From: Shewanella psychropiezotolerans
GTDB taxonomy: Bacteria > Pseudomonadota > Gammaproteobacteria > Enterobacterales > Shewanellaceae
Reading direction: 5' to 3'
Length of the DNA: 64,000 nucleotides
Assembly: GCF_007197555.1 (NCBI RefSeq)
Contig: NZ_CP041614.1
Location: 3,898,001 to 3,962,000 of the forward strand
The number at the start of each line of letters is the position of its first letter. Position 1 is the stretch's first letter. Shown here in pieces: positions 45,148-54,221 of this stretch. Position numbers and translations under genes: made by a program. Under the pieces are notes generated by a model that had not been told where the DNA came from, searched no databases, and saw nothing but the letters and a program-made list of their open reading frames with translations.

Positions 45148-46872
45148 TTACATAGTACCCTGAGTGACCATAACAACGTTATTAGAACCGGAACTTGTCA
45201 CGTTGGCTGTATTGTAGGAATCTGTTTGAGTCACACTAACAGAGTTCATTGAACCACCTACAACATAGACATCAGCAAGATGATAATCGCCAGTTTGGCT
45301 GACAGACAGGTCATTTTCGCTACCGAACCATGACTCAACCGTCGCATCGTTAAACTCGCCTGATTGAGCTATATCAACAGATGAATTATCATGAGAAGCA
45401 TCAGCATAAGCAGTGTTATCATTACCTGATTGGCTAATTACTAGCATGTTATTAGCACCGTAAGTACCCGCGCCTATATCTGAACCATAATAATTATTAG
45501 CATTGTCATTATTCCTAACACTGTTGTTAGTACCAGTCTGAGTGATAGTGATGGAACTGCCACCACCTAATTCAGTAGCGGCACCAGCGTAGTTCGAAGC
45601 ACCAGATTGAGTCACTGAAATATTATTATCATAGCTGTTAGCACTTTGAGCGATCACCACTTGGTTTGAATTACCAGTTTGGCTCAATGTAGCTGTATCG
45701 TTATCACCATCTTGATTAACAGTAGCCGTATTACCAGTACCAAAATCACTTCCACCTTGAGTAAGTGTTAGACCATTACCTAGACCAGACTGAGTTACTG
45801 CAGCTGTATTTGAAAAATCATTCTGTGTGATTATGGCCGACTGATCCGCACCCGTTTGAGTCACAGTTGCGCCGTTACTTTCTCCAGTTTGAGTAACCTG
45901 AGCCAAACTACCAGAACTTGTTTGCGCGATAGTCGCACCATTGCTTGGTCCACTCTGATCGACATTTGCAGTGTTGCCGTTACCTACTTGATCAACATCT
46001 GCAGTATTACCCATAGCGGTTTGAGCTACAGTCGCAGTATTAGAGTCACCATCTTGAACTACGTCAGCAGCATTTGATTCAGCGCTCTGAGTGACACTAG
46101 CAGTGTTTAAATCGCCTTCTTGTAAAACAACAGCACTGTTATGCATGGCTGTTTGAGAAATAAAACCAGTATTTGTCGCCCCAGATTGAGTCAATGAAGC
46201 ATTGGTATCGTCTGTGCCATTCTGCCAGCGATTGCCAGTGTTCTGAAGAATATCACCATCATTTCCTGAACCCGTTTGAGTTAAGTCGGCTGTACTGTGA
46301 TCAGATACAGACTGATCTACATATGCATTATTTCCTGTACCTGTATTTTGGGTTACCGTCGCTGTTGCATAGTCTGACCAGTAATTATTAATCTCAGCAG
46401 TATCACCATTACCATTTTGAGTAATTGTCGAAACAGCTCCATCACCATCGTTTTGAGTGATTGTTGCAGTGTTCTCATTACCATTTTGTGCGATTGCCGC
46501 GTTAGCAGATACAGCATTGTTCAGCTTCTGTGTGATGTACGCTTTGTTGTCATTACCAACAGTATCAACAGTCGCAACAGCTGTTTCAGTCGCATCCATC
46601 TGATCTACAGTAGCCAGGTTATCATTACCTGTCTGGTTAATAGTCGCAGTTGTTTGCGCAGTTCGCGCTTGAGTCGCATGGGCAGTGTTACCGTTACCAG
46701 TTTGACCGATAGTAACTTGGTTATTTACGCTCTCATCGGTTTGAGTCACGGTAGCAGTATTACTGCTACCGTCTTGGTCCACTGTAGCTCTGTTTTGAGT
46801 ACTCGCAGCATTGGCACCAAATGATGCAAATAGTGCAGCCGAAACTAATAGCGCAATTTTAGAATGTTTCAT
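45148..46872 (-). CDS. csgA: Giant CsgA-like curlin, about 23 repeats, solo unit
   Basis: 574 residues. Signal peptide cleavage is near GANAAST. The repeats are regular, for example TATINQTGNDNLATVDQ and TADVDQVGNGNTANVDQ. It shares long stretches with the 667-residue curlin, such as LTQTGSGNDGDILQ, GNNAYV and a YGSDIGAGTYG-type segment, and ends with NTANVTSSGSNN. It lacks the block of basic repeats seen in the larger paralogue. There is no CsgB-like gene directly upstream, and it has its own terminator, so it forms a separate unit. AACAGGG precedes the ATG. Expected to be an extracellular amyloid subunit. Confidence 0.92.
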   Translation of the reverse strand: MKHSKIALLVSAALFASFGANAASTQNRATVDQDGSSNTATVTQTDESVNNQVTIGQTGNGNTAHATQARTAQTTATINQTGNDNLATVDQMDATETAVATVDTVGNDNKAYITQKLNNAVSANAAIAQNGNENTATITQNDGDGAVSTITQNGNGDTAEINNYWSDYATATVTQNTGTGNNAYVDQSVSDHSTADLTQTGSGNDGDILQNTGNRWQNGTDDTNASLTQSGATNTGFISQTAMHNSAVVLQEGDLNTASVTQSAESNAADVVQDGDSNTATVAQTAMGNTADVDQVGNGNTANVDQSGPSNGATIAQTSSGSLAQVTQTGESNGATVTQTGADQSAIITQNDFSNTAAVTQSGLGNGLTLTQGGSDFGTGNTATVNQDGDNDTATLSQTGNSNQVVIAQSANSYDNNISVTQSGASNYAGAATELGGGSSITITQTGTNNSVRNNDNANNYYGSDIGAGTYGANNMLVISQSGNDNTAYADASHDNSSVDIAQSGEFNDATVESWFGSENDLSVSQTGDYHLADVYVVGGSMNSVSVTQTDSYNTANVTSSGSNNVVMVTQGTM

Positions 46873-47305
46873 TTCCCTGTTTTCCCTTTTCTATAGCTTA
46901 GTTAAAGGCTGACAAAGCGTTATCACCAATTAGCGAACTCACAAGGTCATACCGAATTGTGAATTTAGAGCCTAAATGCCTCTAAACATGTCCTACTGAA
47001 ATCAATCATTAGCTCGATAATGAAATAGGAAGCCTAATTCCATTAGGCAGTAAAACGGACTGCATTAAATTGTTATCGAGTTTAACTGGTGAGTATTATG
47101 CGGAGTAATTTGAATCACAACATCCATCACGAGTATTAACGATTCTTAACCAAAGGGATCGAAATTAGAGGGGGATATAGACTTTATAACTACGCCAGAT
47201 ACAACTTTAGATGTAAAGTCGTAATGGATCAGCTGTCGATTTTGATATTGTTGGGGAGCGAGTTTAAAAACAGCCAACGCACTTTAAGCGACTGTTTTAT
47301 TTAAA
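46873..47305. other. Gene-less stretch upstream of the first curlin gene
   Basis: Nothing coding was recognised. It should carry the promoter for the solo curlin gene; AT-rich tracts are present but no operator could be defined. Confidence 0.4.
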
Positions 47306-47578
47306 TTACATCTTATTCAACCAACTAAGTTTAGCTCGGTACAACCTCTGGATTTTAGGCATTTCGGCATATTCCAAGGCCAATTTAATCGAGTTTCTTG
47401 CTGAATTACGTCTTCCCAGGGCATATTGTGCCCTAGCGAGATCAAAATATGCCTTGTGATAATAGGGGGTGTTTTTTAACTTAGCAGTAAGAGTAATGTA
47501 CTCAAGCCAAGCAATACCGAGACACCTTGCCAGAACCTCACGGGATCCCTCTCTAAAAATGAGCGTCCCACTTCCGGT
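47306..47578 (-). other. TPR-like coding remnant overlapping the kinase gene end
   Basis: One minus-strand frame is open from about 47578 to a TAA at 47306 without any ATG, GTG or TTG start. Its second half reads YYHKAYFDLARAQYALGRR, then NSARNSIKLALEYAEMPK, a pattern like a TPR helix pair. It runs in a different frame through the last 100 bases of the kinase gene. It may be the C terminus of a lost gene or a former extension of the kinase reached by a frameshift; translation from here is doubtful. Confidence 0.3.
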
Positions 47579-49359
47579 TTATCCCAATTCACCAATGGTT
47601 GATTGAGTTCATATAACAGCTCACTGGTATCAACCTGGCGACTCACGGGGTCGAAGCTTAAGGCTTTCTTCAGTGGTGGGTCCATCCATAAGGGAATGAG
47701 TGGATTGAGTTCATAACTCGGGATGTAAACCAGCTTAAGATAATCTTGTTTGGTGCGACATTGTGCCAATTTTCCTTTAAAAGGCAACTGGCCGGTGAGC
47801 ATCTCGAAGGTGATCACTGCCATGGAAAACAGGTCGGCTTTGTTGGTAACCCGGTACCCTAATACACTCTCGGGGGCGGAATAGTCTGCGGTGCCTAAGA
47901 TACTATCTCGTTGAAGAGGGGTGGCAATTTCGGCTATTCCCTTGATATGGCAGGAGCCAAAATCGATAAGCTTAATCTGGCCTTCATAGGTCAGTAAAAT
48001 ATTATCGGGTTTAAGATCTTGGTGTATGGTTTCCTTACGATGAAACGCCCTCACCCCGGATTCTATCTGTTTCAACAGCAGCAAAACTTCCTGCACCGAA
48101 GCCTTAGGATTACGAGTGATCCAGGTACTCAATGACATGCCGTTGAGATGCTCAGTGACATAGTAAAGCGCACTTTTCACCCGATCTCTGTCTAATAACT
48201 TCACCACGTTCGGGCTGTTTATCCTGTGGCCTATCCAACTCTCGAGCATGAAACGTTCGATATAAGCCGCGTCATCGAGATAATTAACCGAGGGCGTCTT
48301 GATGCAACGCTTGTTGCCATCTGCATCGGATGCCAGATATACCTGACTGCGCTGACTCTGGTGTAAAATTTCTTCTATCAGGTAACCGTCTAGCTTCATC
48401 CCCTCAGACAATGGAGGCGGAAAAGGTAACTTAGATAGCCTCTGATAGAGATCGTCGATATTTAACTTAGGTAATGTACCTATGGATAACAGCTGACAGC
48501 TGACATTGTCCAGACTACCCGCATCGATTGCCTGAGAGCACAATAACCTGCAAAACTCATCGTGATCGATTGCGGCGTCTGACTCTTGTTTAAGGCTTAC
48601 TTTAGACTCAGGTTTAGATTTTAGTTTAGACATAAACTCAGACAATTTAACTGCCAAGTCTTGATCACTGATAACGTCATGAATGCCGTCTGTGGTCAGC
48701 AGGTAGAGATCGCCCTGCGCTAACTCGAGCTTGCGGTAATCCACGTCCAGTTTCACATCTAACCCTAATGCCCTCGCTAGGTAGCGCTTATTTTTTCCAA
48801 GCACAGTCACATGGTCTCGGCTCAAACGCTCAAGCTTGCCAGCTCTGAACCGATAGGCTCTGGAGTCGCCAACATGGAGCAGATAAGCACTGCAAGATTT
48901 AAAAATAAGGGCGGTAAAGGTACATACATAACCCCGCTGCGCCTCTCGATAGTCCTGACCCAAACCATAGAGCCAACGATTCAGTGCGGTGAGTACCTGA
49001 GAGCTGGATTTCTCGACGCTCCAGGTATCCGGCGTCGAATAGTAATCGGAGATAAAATTACTGATGCTTATGCCGCTGGCTTTCTCTGCCGCTTCTGCGG
49101 CGCTCACCCCATCACAAATGACCGACACAGCGCCCTTAGTTGTCAGCATCAAGCCATCGGGTATACGTATGCCGATGGCATCTTCATTGGTGGATTTGGC
49201 CCCTTGAGCAGAGCACTGACCCGCCCCGATTTCAAGCTCCCCACTCAAAGGCAGCTCTCCATTGAGAGACGGTTCTTCTGGTACACTCGGCTCAGCTTTA
49301 GATGTTAAATCATCTTCCACCAGACTCTTACTCAATGACGCTACGCCCGATGCTGACAT
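47476..49359 (-). CDS. Bifunctional PP2C phosphatase - serine/threonine kinase with C-terminal membrane anchor
   Basis: 627 residues. The N-terminal PP2C-type phosphatase (about 40-295) has VICDGVSAAEAAEKAS, LLHVGDSRAYRFR and TTDGIHDV metal-site motifs. The C-terminal kinase (about 320-585) has the catalytic loop HQDLKPDNILL (HQD in place of HRD), DFGSCH and the APE-like SAPES. The chain ends in one transmembrane helix, placing both domains in the cytoplasm at the membrane. This fusion is found beside nirBD and nitrate transporter genes in other gammaproteobacteria such as Pseudomonas, so a regulatory role in nitrate/nitrite assimilation is likely. Substrates are unknown. Confidence 0.88.
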   Translation of the reverse strand: MSASGVASLSKSLVEDDLTSKAEPSVPEEPSLNGELPLSGELEIGAGQCSAQGAKSTNEDAIGIRIPDGLMLTTKGAVSVICDGVSAAEAAEKASGISISNFISDYYSTPDTWSVEKSSSQVLTALNRWLYGLGQDYREAQRGYVCTFTALIFKSCSAYLLHVGDSRAYRFRAGKLERLSRDHVTVLGKNKRYLARALGLDVKLDVDYRKLELAQGDLYLLTTDGIHDVISDQDLAVKLSEFMSKLKSKPESKVSLKQESDAAIDHDEFCRLLCSQAIDAGSLDNVSCQLLSIGTLPKLNIDDLYQRLSKLPFPPPLSEGMKLDGYLIEEILHQSQRSQVYLASDADGNKRCIKTPSVNYLDDAAYIERFMLESWIGHRINSPNVVKLLDRDRVKSALYYVTEHLNGMSLSTWITRNPKASVQEVLLLLKQIESGVRAFHRKETIHQDLKPDNILLTYEGQIKLIDFGSCHIKGIAEIATPLQRDSILGTADYSAPESVLGYRVTNKADLFSMAVITFEMLTGQLPFKGKLAQCRTKQDYLKLVYIPSYELNPLIPLWMDPPLKKALSFDPVSRQVDTSELLYELNQPLVNWDKPEVGRSFLERDPVRFWQGVSVLLGLSTLLLLLS

Positions 49360-49382
49360 ACCATTTCCCTCTTTATAACTGG

Positions 49383-50852
49383 TTAATTGATACTGATCAA
49401 GGTCACTTCACCATCCTCATTCACTTCGGCGATATGCCCCTTAGGCTCAATGAGAAACAGCAGACTCACAAGGCCCAGCACCGCACTGGCAGCGATAACA
49501 TAGAAGAAAATTTGCGTAGACACCATAGAGTAGACAGTTAGGAAAAATACAGCCCCAACATTACCATAGGCTCCGGTCATGCCGGCAATCTGACCAGTTA
49601 ATCGTCGCTTAATCAAGGGAACAGCGGCAAAGACAGCCCCTTCACCTCCTTGAACAAAGAAAGAGCAAGTCATCACCATAATCACAGCCAATGGTAACGC
49701 CCAATCCGAGGTTATTTGTGCCATACCAAGGTAACCCAGTGCTAAGCCAGCAGTCAAAATCATCAGGGTTGGCTTGCGACCGAACCTATCACTTATCCAG
49801 CCACCGCCCGGTCTTGAGACCAGATTCATAAAGGCATAAGTGGAGGCCAACATGCCTGCCTGAGTCAGCCCAAGCTCGAAGGTTTCGGCAAAATACAGCG
49901 GCAACATAGAGACCACGGCGAGCTCTGAACCAAACGTCGAAAAATACAGTACATTTAATACCGCAACTTGCTTGAAGGGATAGCGTTCAAACTCGGGTAC
50001 CGGGCCATCGAAGATATGCTTGTTCACCTGATAGGTTTGATACAGGTCGACCATAAGCACGCCAACCAAGATGCCATAGATACCATAGACCTCCATCTGA
50101 GTGAACATGCCGACACCCGCTGGTGATAACTTCCAGCCGAGTAATGCCAAGGTGGCATACATGGGCAATTTCATCAGGATAAGCAGGGCTAAATCCCCCT
50201 TGCTTGTCACTTCCAGGGCGCCCGCCTTCTTAGGTTTAAAGTAGGTTGAACCCTTGGGCGTATCGGAAACATTGAAGTAATAAATAAAGGCGAACACAAA
50301 GCTCAACACGCCTGTTAACCCAATGGCATATCTCCAGCCATTATCTCCACCGAAGGCAATGGCTATAGCGGGTAAGGTAAACGCGGCGGCAGCCGAGCCA
50401 AAATTGCCCCAACCGCCATAGATCCCTTCGGCCGTGCCGAGCTCTTTCGCCGGAAACCACTCGCTGACCATACGAATACCGATAACGAACCCTGCACCGA
50501 TAAAGCCGAGTAGGAAGCGTGCCAGCGCTAACTGTTCGAATGTTTCTCCTAGTGCGAACATGAAACAGGGAAAACTACACAATATCAGCAGCGCCGAATA
50601 GGTCAGCCTAGGACCAAATTTATCGGTCACCATGCCTATGATAATCCTCGCGGGAATCGTTAACGCCACATTCAGAATAAGCAATGTTTTAATCTGCTCA
50701 TTGGTCAACCCCAGGCTCAGGGCAATCACCCCCATCAGAGGCGCGGCATTAAACCAGACCATGAAACTGACGAAGAAGGCCATCCAACTGAGGTGCATTA
50801 TTTTCATTTTTCCCGAGAAGGAGAAAAGATTAAATTTGTCAGAACTCATCAT
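49383..50852 (-). CDS. NarK/NasA-type MFS nitrate/nitrite transporter
   Basis: 489 residues with about 12 transmembrane segments. The nitrate/nitrite porter family is shown by MAFFVSFMVWFNAAPLMG at the start, the nitrate signature GFIGAGFVIGIRMVSEWFP, GGWGNFGSAAAAFTLP, and GGWISDRFGRKPTLM with GEGAVFAAVPLIKRRLTGQ in the second half. It lies between the kinase gene and nirD, with only 7 bases to nirD, so it is part of the nir operon. Direction (nitrite or nitrate, uptake or exchange) is inferred from the assimilatory context. AAGGCGG precedes the ATG. Confidence 0.92.
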   Translation of the reverse strand: MMSSDKFNLFSFSGKMKIMHLSWMAFFVSFMVWFNAAPLMGVIALSLGLTNEQIKTLLILNVALTIPARIIIGMVTDKFGPRLTYSALLILCSFPCFMFALGETFEQLALARFLLGFIGAGFVIGIRMVSEWFPAKELGTAEGIYGGWGNFGSAAAAFTLPAIAIAFGGDNGWRYAIGLTGVLSFVFAFIYYFNVSDTPKGSTYFKPKKAGALEVTSKGDLALLILMKLPMYATLALLGWKLSPAGVGMFTQMEVYGIYGILVGVLMVDLYQTYQVNKHIFDGPVPEFERYPFKQVAVLNVLYFSTFGSELAVVSMLPLYFAETFELGLTQAGMLASTYAFMNLVSRPGGGWISDRFGRKPTLMILTAGLALGYLGMAQITSDWALPLAVIMVMTCSFFVQGGEGAVFAAVPLIKRRLTGQIAGMTGAYGNVGAVFFLTVYSMVSTQIFFYVIAASAVLGLVSLLFLIEPKGHIAEVNEDGEVTLISIN

Positions 50853-50859
50853 TACCGCC

Positions 50860-51222
50860 TTATACTAATGAATAATTACCAGAACTGTCATAGGCGCTTT
50901 TCACAAGCACCTTGCCGTCTTCGCACTTGATCTGGTACACCTCGACACTTAAGGACTCATCTTCGATACAGGAGCCATCGCGCAAACTGTAATGTTGTTT
51001 ATGCAGAGGCGATGCGACAAAAATATCCCCTTCGAGATCACAGATAAGCCCGCGGGACAATAGACTCACGCCCGTGGCGGGATCGGTATTATCCAGAGCA
51101 AATAATCCACGCTCACCTAAGTTAAAAATGGCAATAGCCCTGTCCTCAAACCAAGCGGCGACTCCGCCAAAGTCTGGCAATTCTTTTTTCTCACAAATAT
51201 TGACCCAATTCATACTTGTCAC
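50860..51222 (-). CDS. nirD: Assimilatory nitrite reductase small subunit NirD
   Basis: 120 residues with a Rieske-like fold. WVNICEKKELPDFGGVAAWF and the ALDNTDPATGVSLLSRGLI segment match NirD. Cys-His pairs for a Rieske cluster are absent, as is usual for this subunit. It pairs with NirB, whose gene ends 18 bases upstream. Confidence 0.94.
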   Translation of the reverse strand: MTSMNWVNICEKKELPDFGGVAAWFEDRAIAIFNLGERGLFALDNTDPATGVSLLSRGLICDLEGDIFVASPLHKQHYSLRDGSCIEDESLSVEVYQIKCEDGKVLVKSAYDSSGNYSLV

Positions 51223-51240
51223 TCCTTTAAGCCAATGGCC

Positions 51241-53865
51241 TTACTTAGATAATTCAACTAGCTCAACATTTTTGGATGTATCACTGGGCAAATTAGTCAC
51301 GGCAATCGTGCCTACTGAGCCCACAGGGAAACGCTGTCCACGGCTATAGCGATATTGCTCTACATTCACTTGAGGCATTTTTTCAGGGTTAACGAACTCG
51401 CTGAATCGAGATAGGAACTCAGGACTTTCCAGACTAGTTCGCCACTCACACTGATACGTCGAGATGACTTTTTCCATCTGAGCTTCCAGATCTTCGGCCA
51501 CTCCAAGACAATCATCGATGACCACTGACTTAAGGTAATCTAGGCCTCCCTCTAAAGACTCAAGCCACACGGAAGTGCGTTGCAAGCGGGCGGCAGTCTT
51601 AGCGTAGAAGATCAAGATACGGTCGATATAGGTCACTAAATCTGCTGTAGATAGGTCGGTTGCAAACAGATCCCCGTGACGAGGTCGCATGCCACCGTTG
51701 CCACCCACAAATAGGTTCCAGCCCTTGTCACTGGCAATGACTCCAATATCTTTACTCTGGGCCTCGGCACATTCGCGGGTACAACCCGATACTGCGAATT
51801 TGATCTTGTGTGGGGCGCGTAGTCCCTTGTAACGATTTTCCAGATCTATGGCTAAACTGATTGAATCCTGGACGCCATAGCGGCACCAAGTGCTGCCGAC
51901 ACAGGACTTAACTGTCCTTAAAGACTTACCGTAGGCATGTCCCGTCTCGAATCCCTGTTCAATCAATTCTTGCCAGATCATCGGCAAGTCAGAGAGCTGA
52001 GCCCCAAAGAGATCGATGCGTTGACCACCGGTGATTTTGGTGTAGAGATCGTGACGCTTAGCAATCTCACCCAGGGCGATTAACTTATCTGGAGTAATTT
52101 CACCACCGGCAATTCGAGGCACCACAGAGTAAGAACCATCTTTTTGAAGGTTGCCCAGATACGCATCGTTGGTGTCTTGCAGGTTGGCATGTTGAATGTT
52201 GAGTACGTATTCGTTCTCTAAAGTGGCAAATATTGAGGCGGCAACAGGTTTACAGATATCACAACCTAGGCCCACAACGGCAGCTTCCCCCTTGCCATGA
52301 GTCTTAATTAGGGTGGTAAAATCTCCTATCTCCTCTACCTGACAAAGATGAAACAGCTCCTGTCTGTCGTATTCAAAATGACAGCAGAGCCCCTTCTCAG
52401 TCTCTAGGCCTTGCTCTTCCATGCTCTGAGTGAGCACACTCTGAACCAAGGCACTGCAACCGCCACAACCTGACGCCGCTTTAGTGCAGGCTTTCACTTC
52501 AGTCAGACTATGGGAGCCGGCCTGAACGCTCGCAACGATGTCGGCCTTAGTCACCTGGTGACAGGAACAGATAATCGCGTCATCTTTCATCACAACACTG
52601 ACGCCCTCTTCGCGCTGCAGCAAGTCAACAGCGGGGCCAACAAGCTCATCACCAGACAAGTATTGATTCAACAGCAGGCTGTAATCGCTGGCATCACCTA
52701 CAAGGACAGCGCCTTTGAGATAACGGCCAGATTCATCTAACCAGAGCTTCTTATAGGTACCGGCTTGATTATCGGTAAGCTCAACAAATTGTGCATTATC
52801 AAACCCACGACTCTCACCGATTGAAGCTACGTCCACCCCAAGCAACTTAAGCTTAGTGCTCATATCCGCGCCTTCGAACTTCACTAAGCTCGAAGATGTG
52901 CCAGCCTTGTTAGCACCAGAATTAATATGGGATACCGCCGCCCTCGCCATCTGATAACCCGGCGCGACGAGTCCGAATATTCTCTGCTGCCAGATGGCAC
53001 ATTCGCCTATGGCATAAACATCATCGGCTGATGTTAAACAGTGATCATTTATGACAATACCGCCACGCTCACCCACTTCTATGCCGCTTTGTCTGGCTAG
53101 GCTGTCCTGTGGACGAATACCGGCGGAGAAGACAATCATGTCTGTTTCAAGATAGGTATCGTCATTAAAATTCATCCGGTGCAGCGCCGACTCACCGGCG
53201 ACAATAGCCGTGGTCGCCTTGCTGGTATGTACAGATACCCCTAACTGCTCAATTTTGTCACGCAGAAGGTCACCCGCCTTATCGTTGAGCTGTACAGGCA
53301 TCAGCTGAGATGCAAACTCAACAACATGGGTATCTAAGCCTAAGGTCAGTAAGGCATTGGCGGCCTCTAATCCCAATAAGCCACCACCTATCACCACCCC
53401 GGATGTGGATTTCTCGGCGGCTTGCTGTATCTGCTCCAGATCTTCGATGGTGCGATACACCATACACTGGGGCCTGTCTTTGCCCGCGATAGGTGGCACG
53501 AAGGGGTAAGACCCTGTGGCCAACATGAGTTTGTCATAAAACCAAAAATCGCCATCTTGGGTATGCAGGCACTTATTCTCGGTATCGAGCCCGGTCACTT
53601 CCTTGCCAAGGTGTAAGGTCACTCCCTGTTTGGCATAGGTATCGACATTTGCCAGCATTAAGCTATCGGCACTGCCGGTCTCGAAATATTTAGACAGCTG
53701 CACCCTGTCATAGGCAGCAAGTTGTTCACTGCCAAATACCTCAATGTGAAAGTCTTCATTGAGCCCTTGATCGCAAAGCTGCTCTATAAAATGATGGCCA
53801 ACCATGCCGTTACCCACGACGAGTAACCTAGGCTTACGCTCCAAATCTGTTTTTGCACAACCCAT
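51241..53865 (-). CDS. nirB: Assimilatory NADH-nitrite reductase large subunit NirB
   Basis: 874 residues from the ATG at 53865, preceded by GGGGAG; the longer open frame would run into the leader terminator. Domains in order: FAD/NAD-binding reductase (LLVVGNGMVGHHF at the start, VVIGGGLLGLEAANAL near 150), a BFD-like 2Fe-2S domain (CSCHQVTKAD with KACTKAASGCGGC), ferredoxin-like sulphite/nitrite reductase half domains, and the sirohaem-4Fe4S site (SCVGSTWCRYG and VSGCTRECAE). It reduces nitrite to ammonium in the cytoplasm. No assimilatory nitrate reductase gene is in the window. Confidence 0.96.
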   Translation of the reverse strand: MGCAKTDLERKPRLLVVGNGMVGHHFIEQLCDQGLNEDFHIEVFGSEQLAAYDRVQLSKYFETGSADSLMLANVDTYAKQGVTLHLGKEVTGLDTENKCLHTQDGDFWFYDKLMLATGSYPFVPPIAGKDRPQCMVYRTIEDLEQIQQAAEKSTSGVVIGGGLLGLEAANALLTLGLDTHVVEFASQLMPVQLNDKAGDLLRDKIEQLGVSVHTSKATTAIVAGESALHRMNFNDDTYLETDMIVFSAGIRPQDSLARQSGIEVGERGGIVINDHCLTSADDVYAIGECAIWQQRIFGLVAPGYQMARAAVSHINSGANKAGTSSSLVKFEGADMSTKLKLLGVDVASIGESRGFDNAQFVELTDNQAGTYKKLWLDESGRYLKGAVLVGDASDYSLLLNQYLSGDELVGPAVDLLQREEGVSVVMKDDAIICSCHQVTKADIVASVQAGSHSLTEVKACTKAASGCGGCSALVQSVLTQSMEEQGLETEKGLCCHFEYDRQELFHLCQVEEIGDFTTLIKTHGKGEAAVVGLGCDICKPVAASIFATLENEYVLNIQHANLQDTNDAYLGNLQKDGSYSVVPRIAGGEITPDKLIALGEIAKRHDLYTKITGGQRIDLFGAQLSDLPMIWQELIEQGFETGHAYGKSLRTVKSCVGSTWCRYGVQDSISLAIDLENRYKGLRAPHKIKFAVSGCTRECAEAQSKDIGVIASDKGWNLFVGGNGGMRPRHGDLFATDLSTADLVTYIDRILIFYAKTAARLQRTSVWLESLEGGLDYLKSVVIDDCLGVAEDLEAQMEKVISTYQCEWRTSLESPEFLSRFSEFVNPEKMPQVNVEQYRYSRGQRFPVGSVGTIAVTNLPSDTSKNVELVELSK

Positions 53866-53906
53866 AACACACTCCCCATCTCTTTTTGAAACTGCAGATC
53901 TGCTAG

Positions 53907-53947
53907 AAAAAAAAAGGCGCCATGCTCTCAAGTGAGAACATGGCGCC
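53907..53947 (-). terminator. Leader terminator (attenuator) upstream of nirB
   Basis: On the minus strand GGCGCCATG pairs perfectly with CATGGCGCC across a loop with further TCTCA/TGAGA pairing, followed by nine Ts. It lies between the sigma-54 promoter and the nirB start, 42 bases before the ATG, so it would stop transcription unless overridden. An ANTAR-domain regulator is encoded just upstream. I infer antitermination; the first hairpin of the usual ANTAR dual-hairpin target was not resolved. Confidence 0.85.
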
Positions 53948-54004
53948 ATTGCCGATTAGATCCGAATTTTTATTTTACTTGTTGTCTTAAAGCTTATTAC
54001 TTAT

Positions 54005-54020
54005 TGCAGTGATTATGCCA
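54005..54020 (-). promoter_or_regulatory. Sigma-54 promoter of the nirBD operon
   Basis: TGGCATAATCACTGCA on the minus strand matches the -24/-12 consensus TGGCAC-N5-TTGCA, with GG and GC correctly spaced. Transcription would start near 53993, giving a leader of about 128 bases that contains the terminator. Nitrogen control by NtrC is the expected activator; no NtrC site was verified. Confidence 0.75.
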
Positions 54021-54221
54021 AGAAAACAACAAGACCAAGCCTTTGATTTAACTACGCTTATTATGTTTTCTGGTACGAAATGAAATGAGTGATCGCACAA
54101 CCAAGGCGCTTCTGCACCATTTTGGGCGGAATTGAAATGCTTAAGTTTGAAATGGATAGGTTTGAAATAGTGAGGCTTTGAAATGATGAGAGCTGAGGAG
54201 TGACGATAGATAAATGAAAGC

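Noticed and set aside
39793..46872. Periodic DNA repeats resembling an array (CRISPR or satellite)
   Set aside because: The periodicity follows curlin protein repeats of 22-24 residues in open frames; there are no identical direct repeats with spacers.
53866..53949. N-terminal extension of NirB
   Set aside because: It would translate the leader terminator hairpin; the ATG at 53865 has a good ribosome site and begins the conserved FAD domain.
53950..53990. First hairpin of an ANTAR dual-hairpin RNA target
   Set aside because: Only three-base-pair stems could be drawn by eye, with no loop showing the expected A and G positions.
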